DNA of 9,879 bases from an uncultured Micrococcales bacterium (GTDB lineage: Bacteria > Actinomycetota > Actinomycetes > S36-B12 > UBA10799), in the NCBI GenBank assembly GCA_937952095.1, contig CALFYG010000336.1, positions 1 through 9,879 on the forward strand. The letters run 5' to 3'. A program made the translations under genes and the position numbers. Below are positions 1 through 6,117 of this stretch, piece after piece. The notes beneath the pieces were generated by a model. The model searched no databases and was not told the DNA's origin. It saw only the letters and a list, made by a program, of their open reading frames with translations. Every line of letters starts with the position of its first letter. The first letter of the stretch is position 1.

Positions 1-1
1 C

Positions 2-463
2 GTAGCGGACGGAACCGGGGCGCCCTTGCGCGACGCCGACGTCGCGGTGAAGGGCGGCAAAATCGTCGCCGTCGGTTCGGTGGCGGGTCGCGGCGCCGAG
101 GAGATCGACGCCAAGGGCCTGCTGGTCACGCCGGGCTTCGTCGACATCCACACCCACTACGATGGCCAGGCGACGTGGGATTCGCGCCTCCAGCCGTCGA
201 GCTGGCACGGCGTCACCACGGCCATCATGGGCAATTGCGGTGTCGGCTTCGCGCCGGTGAAGGTGGAGGACCGCCAGCGTCTGATCGAGCTGATGGAGGG
301 TGTCGAGGATATTCCCGGCGCCGCTCTCGATGAGGGCCTCAACTGGTCCTGGGAATCGTTCGGCCAGTATCTCGACGCTCTGGAGGCGCGGCCGCGCGAC
401 ATGGATCTCGGCGCCCAGCTCCCGCACGGCGCGCTGCGTGTCTTCGTCATGGGCGAGCGCGGC
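2..463 (+). CDS. N-acyl-D-amino-acid deacylase (amidohydrolase) N-terminal fragment; both ends missing
   Basis: This is the N-terminal part of a D-aminoacylase-type amidohydrolase, a family of cytoplasmic metal enzymes that remove the acyl group from N-acyl-D-amino acids. The frame is already open at base 2 and reads VADGTGAP, the usual start region of the family, so the true start lies before the window and the TTG at 26 is not it. The metal-binding HxH is seen as HTHYDGQ (His codons 149-151 and 155-157). It is followed by SSWHGVTT and MGNCGVGF, whose Cys codon 236-238 corresponds to the family's metal-ligand cysteine. Family members are about 500-570 residues; only about 154 are here. Homology stops after VMGERG near 463, where the family would continue with more barrel sequence but the DNA switches to an antisense RNase D fragment. 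Product class is clear; the fragment is not a functional gene in this arrangement. Confidence 0.85.
452..463. other. Chimeric join 1 (deacylase / RNase D)
   Basis: The bases ggcgagcgcggc are the last that fit the deacylase on + (GERG) and also fit the RNase D continuation on - (AALA after GAVN). Past them each reading loses its family. The shared stretch is about 12 bases, so the exact breakpoint cannot be placed more tightly from sequence alone. Confidence 0.6.
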
Positions 464-580
464 ATTCACGGCTCCGAGAATCGCTCCGCCCGTCTGCGAG
501 CGTTCGTAGCCCTTCGGAATGGTCCGCAGCCGTCCCAGCGCCTCGCTGTCTTTCGGCGCCTGCTGGGCGATCTCGAAAAC
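452..580 (-). CDS. rnd: Ribonuclease D internal fragment (HRDC region), about 43 codons
   Basis: Read on the minus strand, 580 down to 452 encodes about 43 codons containing VFEIAQQAPKD, RTIPKGYERSQTG and GAILGAVNAALA. This resembles the HRDC-domain region of bacterial ribonuclease D, a 3'-5' exoribonuclease that trims tRNA precursors, where an 'R..PKG.ERS..G..IL.AV' pattern is typical. The catalytic DEDD exonuclease domain is absent, and the piece has no start or stop of its own. It is sandwiched between a deacylase fragment and an oxidoreductase fragment, both in the opposite orientation. The RNase D reading extends a few codons into each neighbour: the first and last 12-15 bases are compatible with both proteins, as expected of joins at shared short sequences. 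The family call rests on motif memory over a short stretch and is fairly, not fully, certain. Confidence 0.65.
566..580. other. Chimeric join 2 (RNase D / FAD oxidoreductase)
   Basis: The bases ggcgatctcgaaaac encode GDLEN on +, the start of the recognisable oxidoreductase. On - they encode VFEIA, the upstream edge of the RNase D fragment. About 15 bases satisfy both proteins, so the breakpoint lies somewhere inside this stretch. Confidence 0.6.
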
Positions 581-958
581 GCAGGCGGCGCCCTGGCCGT
601 GCAAAGTGCCCTGCAAAGCGCACAGGTCACGCCACAAGGCCTGGTGCTGCACGCAGCCGATGGCACCACCCTGTGCGCCCGCAGTGTGGTCAATGCCGCC
701 GGCCTGGCGGCCCCCGATCTGGCCCGCCGTTTCGAAGGCCTCGACCCGGCCCACGTGCCCCAGGCCTATTACGCCAAGGGCAATTACTTCACCCTGGCCG
801 GGCGCGCGCCCTTCAGCCGCCTGATCTACCCCGTGCCCCAGGCCGCCGGCCTGGGCGTGCACCTCACGCTCGACCTGGGTGGCCAGGCCAAGTTCGGCCC
901 CGATGTGCAGTGGGTCGATTCACCCGACGACCTGGTGGTCGACCCGGCCCGCGGCGAG
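566..958 (+). CDS. L-2-hydroxyglutarate oxidase-like FAD oxidoreductase, internal fragment
   Basis: About 131 codons of an FAD-dependent oxidoreductase of the DAO / L-2-hydroxyglutarate dehydrogenase type, which oxidises a 2-hydroxy acid using bound FAD. Visible are GDLENAGG at the start, VVNAAGLAAPDLARRFEG (the NAAGL segment near the flavin), YYAKGNYFTLAGRAPFSRLIYPVP, GLGVHLTLDLGGQAKFGPDVQWVD and VVDPARGE. The YAKGNYF and GVHLT.DLGG.A.FGPD stretches are characteristic of this family. The N-terminal dinucleotide-binding GxGxxG region and the C-terminal third are both missing; complete members have roughly 370-400 residues. Identity stops at about 958, where the following bases code instead for the antisense membrane protein. 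It shares a frame with the deacylase fragment only by chance. A betaproteobacterial (Burkholderiales-like) origin is a guess from memory of similar sequences. Confidence 0.8.
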
Positions 959-966
959 GTCGCCGG
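947..966. other. Chimeric join 3 (FAD oxidoreductase / actinobacterial locus)
   Basis: The oxidoreductase reads DPARGE up to about 958 on +. The membrane protein on - reads LSGDLAA down to about 953 and then becomes a mere reverse reading of the oxidoreductase (GRVDHQVVG). The overlap, around gcggcgaggtc, is short. This is where the coherent actinobacterial segment begins. Confidence 0.6.
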
Positions 967-2638
967 ACAGAAGCGCGGTCTGGATCCCCTGGATGTCGGC
1001 CTTGTAGCCGGGCACGTCGCCGAAGTAGCCGTCCGGCTTGGGTTGGACGACCCCTCGCTTGATGAGGAGGTTGGCGATGCTGTCCACGCCGAAGAACCCC
1101 CACTGGGTGGGCATCTGGTAGTAGTCGTCGAGCGGGAGGACCAGGACCTTTCCGGGGCTGGGGTCGGCATTGATGGTCGCGGCCATCTCGCGCCAGTAGT
1201 CGGGGACCCGCACGTGGGCCGATGGCTGCATCGGGCGTTCATCGGGGATCACCGCACCGGTGGCGATCGGGTAGGGGTAGGCGATCACGAGCAGCGTGCC
1301 CGCTGTCGCGGCGACGAATGCCACGGTCGACGGATGGGGCAGGAACCGTGGCCAGCGCGACGATGCCGGTGCCCGGTGCTTCCAGCGATGGATCACCCCT
1401 TCGGCCAGGATCGCGAGTTGGATGGCGAAGAACACCACGAGCAGTTGGCCCAGTTTGCTCATCGGCTCCCGGAACAGCCAGAACCCCGGCATGTGCAGGT
1501 AGAGCCAGAGGTTGACATCCGCCAGCGGTTCCATCAGGCCCTTCGCCAGGAAGACGAACACCCCGGACAGTCCCAGCAGGATCATCGAGACGCGGCGCCG
1601 GGCAGGCAGCGCCGCCAACGGCGCGGCGAAGACCAGGGCCGGGATGAGATATCGGATCCAGACCCATGCCGGGCGGTCCAAGGCATCGGTGAACGGCAGG
1701 TACTGGGGAAGATCCCACGCCCAGTTCGCCGTCAGGGTGAGGATGTTGGGGATCTGGTTGTTGATCTGTGCCCACGTCCAGTTGGTCGGGTCGGTGAAAG
1801 CGGCGTTCGACTCGGCGCCACCGCCCCCGGTGTAGGCCTGCAGGAACGGCACGATCCACCACAGGTTCAAAGCGATCACCCACGGTGCGGCCATGATGTC
1901 CCACTTGAGCAGGCGCAGGAAGCCACGCCACCCGTAGAAGAGCCCCGCCAGCACAAGGGCGAAGACACTGGCCCAGACCGTCGCGACGACGAACATCGGT
2001 GGGTTGAAGGCGAGGAACGCGATCGGTATGAAGGCGAACCCTGCCAGGGGTGTGGGGACGGTTCGGCCCTGGGCCACGCGCAGGGCGATTCCGGTCAGCA
2101 GGGCGAGTGTTCCCACGGAGATGATGTTCAGCGGGTTGGGGATGCGGGTGAGGAAGAACCCGTTCATCACCGCGAACGTCCCGGCGACCACGATCCCCCA
2201 CTCGCTGCGGACGATCGCACCGGCCGCGTACGCGACGCCGAAGGCGACCAGACCGTAGATGATGCTGTAGAACAGCCACTGCGCGACGGTCTCGTCGAAG
2301 CCGAGGGCGTGGCTCATCCAGATGAGCACGAACTCCGGGGCCCGGCCGATCGTGTGTGCGGCCGACCCTGCGCCGGTGACCTGGTAGTTCCACGACCAGA
2401 GCACGCCGGGCTCCCAGCCCTGCCGGATCAACGGCCCCATGTCGCCGGTCGCGATGAAGGTGCCCGCCCGGAACCAGCGGCTGACGATCAGCGTGGAGAT
2501 GGCCAGCACGATGAGGTATGCGCGGCCCGGGTGGAAGCCCTCGGGCCACAACCGGGACAGCAGATCCCGCGGCGGTTGCGGTGCGCTGTCGGGTTGCGGG
2601 CGCACCGCTGTCGTCGTGGCCACGGCATCCATGTTCAC
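953..2638 (-). CDS. Polytopic GT-C-like membrane glycosyltransferase candidate, C-terminus lost
   Basis: About 562 residues of a multi-pass membrane protein, beginning with a GTG at 2638 that has a GAGG ribosome-binding sequence 7 bases upstream; an in-frame ATG at 2632 is less well spaced. A cytoplasmic-looking N-terminal tail (1-38) is followed by about 11 hydrophobic segments, among them 40-53, 122-141, 200-233, 248-268, 330-345, 351-366, 397-413 and 437-455. An acidic residue, D66 in TGDMGP, lies in the first long loop, where GT-C enzymes usually carry their catalytic Asp/Glu. The segment HMPGFWLFREPMSKLG (382-397) parallels HLPLFEAMREQQKWVG in the gene at 4108-6117, and an extracytoplasmic domain after residue 465 starts like the corresponding domain there. 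By that comparison about 200 C-terminal residues are missing, removed by the chimeric join rather than by a stop codon. The specific sugar and acceptor cannot be read from the sequence; an AftD-like or YfhO-like role is possible. Confidence 0.75.
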
Positions 2639-2725
2639 CAGTCCACCTCAAGGGCGACGCAAGCCTGGGTCAGGTTCGCTCTCTGATCACGCAGTGTCAT
2701 AGCGCCCTGCCCTAGTCTGACGAAC
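2639..2725. promoter_or_regulatory. Divergent promoter region between two envelope genes
   Basis: The 87 bases separate a GTG-started gene on - from an ATG-started gene on +, so both promoters must lie here or inside the neighbours. On the minus side a GAGG Shine-Dalgarno sequence sits at about 2646-2649. A weak TATGAC-like -10 (about 2696-2701, read on -) is possible, with no good -35. A TGATCA palindrome at 2684-2689 lies near the centre and could be an operator, but six bases are expected often by chance. Confidence 0.4.
2713..2718 (+). promoter_or_regulatory. Probable leaderless -10 element TAGTCT
   Basis: TAGTCT fits the actinobacterial TANNNT -10 pattern and ends 7 bases before the A of the ATG at 2726. 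This spacing puts transcription start on or next to the start codon. No Shine-Dalgarno sequence is present upstream of that ATG, as expected for a leaderless message. No convincing -35 was found. Confidence 0.5.
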
Positions 2726-4111
2726 ATGAGGACCGCTGTGCGCGCTGAATTCCAGCGGGCCGACATCGTCGCGGCGCTGCCCGATGTACTGGGTGACCAT
2801 CGATGGGCGTGGCAGGGTCCGGTCGGGGCGGTGGACGACTGGGTCGCTGCTGATGACGCGAAGGATCTCGACATCTGGTGCGATGACGCTGATGCTGCGG
2901 CAGTGCGACTGGTTGTGGCGAGCAAACTCCCGGCGGCCTGCATCGAGCACGCTGACGATCCTCGCCGCCTTCGACACACAGGATGGGCGGTGACGACTGC
3001 GTCTGGACTCGCCGTTGTGGACATCACGTTCGGTGACCTTCGGGTCGGTCCGGTGCTCCTGCTGCCCCAGGCGGACATCGAGGTGGCCGAACACCGGCTA
3101 GTCGGGGCGGCAGCGGCCGCAGACCTGTTCGTCCGGCCCCTGCTGCGGGGACGGATCGTCGACGGGGAGCGTCTGGCACAGGCCCGGGAGGCCTGGCGTA
3201 CAGCGGGTGAGGGCGCTCGAGGCGCCGCAGTGCACACCTGGCGTGCCTCGCTGCCTGGGCTGGCCGAGCAGATCGCGGGCGTCCTCGATGGCGACGAACC
3301 TGCGCAGGACCTGGTCGGCCGAGCTCGTACCATCCTGCTCCGCCGTACACTCGCGCCCCGCAACCTCGGCGCGACCTGGCGGCAGCGCCGTTCGATCGTG
3401 CCGGTGGGCCGGCGCAAGGGTCCGCTGGGACATCGCACGACCGGCGTGGTGGTGGCCACTGTCGGGACCGACGGCTCCGGTAAGTCGACGGTGGCCGACG
3501 AGGCACAGGAGCGGCTCGAAGCCCTGGGCATGCGCACCCGAACCGCCTACTTCGGCATGGCGCGCGGGAACCTGCCCGGGGTGGGTCTGGCCCGCAAGGT
3601 GCTGGGGATCAAAGCGCCTGGTGGTGAGGACCACTCCATGGATGTGGTCGAGGACGACGCCCCCGGTGACGACAAGCCACTGGACCACCAAGCGCTCCGC
3701 CGGCTGGCCGCGTGGTTCTATGCCGTGGAGTACGGCTGGCGATACCTGTCGACTGTGGCTGGCCCCAAACGCCGTGGCGAGGTGGTCATCTGTGACCGCT
3801 ATGTGTACGACCTGCGGGACTCGCCATGGCCCGGATCACGTGCCGCCGCGTTCGCCGAATGGCTGGTACCGTCACCGGACGTGATGGTTCTGCCCGATGC
3901 CCCTGTGGAGTTGATCCACGCCCGCAAACCCGAACGGCCTTTCGCCGAACAGCGGGCCCAGCAGGAGAAGTTCCGGGCTCTGCTGGCCGAACAACCGGGT
4001 CTTTTCGCCAACATTCGTGTCGACACGTCCGGGCAGACGCAGGACAACGTCGCCCCGCTCGTGCGGGCCATCATCAGCGCTGCTCACCTGGACCCGAACC
4101 AGCGACCATGA
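2726..4111 (+). CDS. Nucleotidyltransferase-like / thymidylate-kinase-like fusion protein
   Basis: A 461-residue soluble two-domain protein. Residues 1-140 resemble a minimal nucleotidyltransferase fold: KDLDIW (46-51, with D47 and D49) looks like the paired metal-binding carboxylates, and D99 in VVDIT could be the third. Residues 241-455 resemble thymidylate kinase: a Walker A loop GTDGSGKST (247-255, K253), a CDRYVYD motif (356-362) like the TMPK 'DR' motif, and RKPERPFAEQ (400-409) in the position of the LID or sugar-binding segment. TMPK itself is about 210 residues and lacks the N-terminal domain. Such fusions occur in polysaccharide gene clusters, and their substrate is generally not known to me. 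Here the stop overlaps the next gene's start by 4 bases (ATGA, 4108-4111), so it is probably translationally coupled to a membrane glycosyltransferase candidate. A role in activating or phosphorylating a sugar or lipid donor is inference; housekeeping dTMP kinase is unlikely. Confidence 0.8.
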   Translation: MRTAVRAEFQRADIVAALPDVLGDHRWAWQGPVGAVDDWVAADDAKDLDIWCDDADAAAVRLVVASKLPAACIEHADDPRRLRHTGWAVTTASGLAVVDITFGDLRVGPVLLLPQADIEVAEHRLVGAAAAADLFVRPLLRGRIVDGERLAQAREAWRTAGEGARGAAVHTWRASLPGLAEQIAGVLDGDEPAQDLVGRARTILLRRTLAPRNLGATWRQRRSIVPVGRRKGPLGHRTTGVVVATVGTDGSGKSTVADEAQERLEALGMRTRTAYFGMARGNLPGVGLARKVLGIKAPGGEDHSMDVVEDDAPGDDKPLDHQALRRLAAWFYAVEYGWRYLSTVAGPKRRGEVVICDRYVYDLRDSPWPGSRAAAFAEWLVPSPDVMVLPDAPVELIHARKPERPFAEQRAQQEKFRALLAEQPGLFANIRVDTSGQTQDNVAPLVRAIISAAHLDPNQRP

Positions 4112-6117
4112 CCTCCGGTTCGCGGCGGGACACCGTCCTTGCCGCACTCCTTGGCCTGGTGGTGGGACTGGCCGTGGTGGCGCCCTGGGTCCGGGAAGGT
4201 TACCTGCTCCTCCTCGACTGGGTGAGCGGCCCCAACCAGACGCTGACCCCCGGGGTCTACGGGCTGTCGGGATCGGCGCTGGACGCGATGCCGTTCCGGA
4301 TCATCACGCAGATCAGCCGCGATCTCGTCGGCTCTGCAGCGACTGCCTGGTTGGTCATCCTCGCCTACTTCCCGCTGGCGGCCGCGGGTGCCTCAGTGGC
4401 CGCCGGGGGCACGCGGTGGCGCAGGTTCGCGGCGGCCTTCTTCATGGTGTGCAATCCCGTGGTCGTCGATCGGGTGCGGGTCGGCCACGTGGCCTTCCTG
4501 CTGGGTATCGCGCTGTTGCCATGGCTGTTCGCCGCCCTGCTGGAGGCGCGTCGGCGCCGGAAGTGGTTCGCCGTGCGCCCCGCGCTCTGGTACGCCCTGG
4601 CGATCTCGGTCAGCCCCCACGCCGCCTGGTTGGGGGCGGTTCTTATCGGTGCGGTGGCCCTTGCGCCGGGGACCTCGTGGCGTGACATCGTGCGGTCGGC
4701 GCAAGTCGTGCTGGCCGCGGGGCTCGTCTACGGCTACGCGCTGGTCCTCTGGCTGACCAACACACCTGCTTTGCGGGTCACGGATGCGGATCTGCAGGCG
4801 TACGCCACCCGCAGCGGCCCGGGGGGTGTGCTGGCGACGGTGGCCACGCTGCATGGCTTCTGGCGCACGGCCGACCAGGACACCGTGCGGGATTGGCTCG
4901 GACCGGTCCTCGGTCTGATCGTGTTGGCAGCGCTTGTCGCAGCGGTCCTGGCTGGATTCGTGCGGCTGTGGCGGGTGGAACTCGACCGGGCGGCGCCACT
5001 GCTCGTCACGACGGTGGTGGGGCTGCTGCTCGGGGCAGGGGTGTCGGGGCCCATGGGGTCGGTCTACCGTTTCGCCTTCGATCATCTGCCGTTGTTTGAG
5101 GCCATGCGTGAGCAGCAGAAGTGGGTGGGGCTCGCGCTGCTGGGGTACGCCGTGGCGTTCGGGGCGGCCGTCGAGTGGGTTGCGGTGCGAACGCGCTCAG
5201 CCTTCGCCATCGCCGCGGCATGCGCACCACTGGTCGTCGCGCCCACGCTGGTCTGGGGTCTGGGCGGCTCGGTGAGCACCAGCGAGTACCCCACCGGCTG
5301 GCAGGAGGCGGACGCGGCCATGGGTCGCGGCACCGGGCTTGCGTTGTTCCTGCCCTGGCATGCGTACCAGCCCTTCTCCTTCTCCGACTACCGCACGATC
5401 GCCACGCCGGCCAACGCCTTCTTCGGCCGCACGGTGCTCACCTCCGACGCGGTGGAACTGCCCGGGTTGCGCACGGACTCCACGTCGTTGCGGACCGCCT
5501 ACGTCGACCGTCTCGTGGCGGACGGGGGCGGTGGGGCGTTCGGCAGGCTCGTCGCGCCACTCGGTGTGGAGTACGTGGTGCTGGCCAAGACCCCTGAACT
5601 GCTCAACTACTCCTGGGTCGCCGACCAGCCGGATCTGGAGCTGGTCATGGACACCGAGACGATGGCGGTCTATCGCGTCGCGCCACGTGGAACCGGCCGG
5701 GTCGTGACCAACTGGTTGGCGGACTATCCGGCGGCGGTCGACGCTGCGCAGTCCGGGCGGCTCGGTTCGCAGGCTGTGCTTCCGGGCTCGACGGAGGGTC
5801 GCCCGTCGCGCGCTGAGGAATCGGGGGCGCTGACCCGCCAGAGTCCCACCGCTTGGCGGGTCGAACCGGGTTCGGCGGGCTGGGTCGTCATCCCTGAGGA
5901 GTACAGCGAGGGTTGGCAGATCGATGGCCGGCCGGGGGTACCCACACTCGCGGGCACTGTGGCGATGGAGGTCGGCCCGGAGGCCACAACCGTCGAGTAC
6001 GCTCCGTGGCGCTTCCTGCGCCCCGCCACGTTGGCATCGCTCGGTGTGCTCGGCCTGCTCATCATCGGCGGGTTGATCGAGCACCGGCATGCGTTCAGCC
6101 GGCGGAGGGTGCCGTAG
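4108..6117 (+). CDS. Polytopic membrane protein, GT-C / YfhO-like glycosyltransferase candidate
   Basis: A 669-residue integral membrane protein. The ATG at 4108 overlaps the upstream stop; the open frame continues further upstream, but only inside the preceding gene, so the coupled ATG is preferred. About ten hydrophobic segments (10-26, 75-98, 126-144, 155-185, 198-216, 263-288, 297-313, 338-357, 364-384) precede an extracytoplasmic domain of about 250 residues, and a last segment (640-656) is followed by a short basic tail. D37 in LLLLDWVSGPN lies just after the first segment, where GT-C enzymes place a catalytic acid. HLPLFEAMREQQKW (326-339) parallels the gene at 953-2638. EEYSEGWQIDG (597-607) looks like the C-terminal beta domain of YfhO-type proteins. 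It probably transfers a sugar from a polyprenyl-phosphate donor outside the membrane; donor and acceptor are unknown. The final 23 bases overlap the convergent gene on the other strand. Confidence 0.75.
   Translation: MTSGSRRDTVLAALLGLVVGLAVVAPWVREGYLLLLDWVSGPNQTLTPGVYGLSGSALDAMPFRIITQISRDLVGSAATAWLVILAYFPLAAAGASVAAGGTRWRRFAAAFFMVCNPVVVDRVRVGHVAFLLGIALLPWLFAALLEARRRRKWFAVRPALWYALAISVSPHAAWLGAVLIGAVALAPGTSWRDIVRSAQVVLAAGLVYGYALVLWLTNTPALRVTDADLQAYATRSGPGGVLATVATLHGFWRTADQDTVRDWLGPVLGLIVLAALVAAVLAGFVRLWRVELDRAAPLLVTTVVGLLLGAGVSGPMGSVYRFAFDHLPLFEAMREQQKWVGLALLGYAVAFGAAVEWVAVRTRSAFAIAAACAPLVVAPTLVWGLGGSVSTSEYPTGWQEADAAMGRGTGLALFLPWHAYQPFSFSDYRTIATPANAFFGRTVLTSDAVELPGLRTDSTSLRTAYVDRLVADGGGGAFGRLVAPLGVEYVVLAKTPELLNYSWVADQPDLELVMDTETMAVYRVAPRGTGRVVTNWLADYPAAVDAAQSGRLGSQAVLPGSTEGRPSRAEESGALTRQSPTAWRVEPGSAGWVVIPEEYSEGWQIDGRPGVPTLAGTVAMEVGPEATTVEYAPWRFLRPATLASLGVLGLLIIGGLIEHRHAFSRRRVP

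Noticed and set aside
1..966. Genuine mobile-element or integron insertion as the cause of the mosaic left end
   Set aside because: No transposase, integrase, terminal inverted repeat or target duplication was seen; every fragment is an internal slice of an ordinary metabolic or RNA-processing gene.
1239..2651. Long open frame on the minus strand (about 470 codons) overlapping the membrane protein gene
   Set aside because: Its translation is Arg/Pro/Gly/His-rich with no hydrophobic or domain pattern, whereas the other minus frame gives a clear polytopic membrane protein with a ribosome site.
2635..3537. 300-codon minus-strand frame antisense to the kinase fusion
   Set aside because: The + strand shows Walker A and DR-type motifs in the same bases; the minus reading is Ser/Arg/Pro low-complexity.
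3826..4107. In-frame upstream extension of the second membrane protein
   Set aside because: It lies wholly inside the kinase-fusion gene in another frame. The ATGA overlap at 4108 gives a coupled start directly before the first hydrophobic segment.
5197..6090. 297-codon minus-strand frame antisense to the second membrane protein
   Set aside because: No ribosome site or domain-like sequence; the + frame carries hydrophobic helices and a YfhO-like C-terminal motif.
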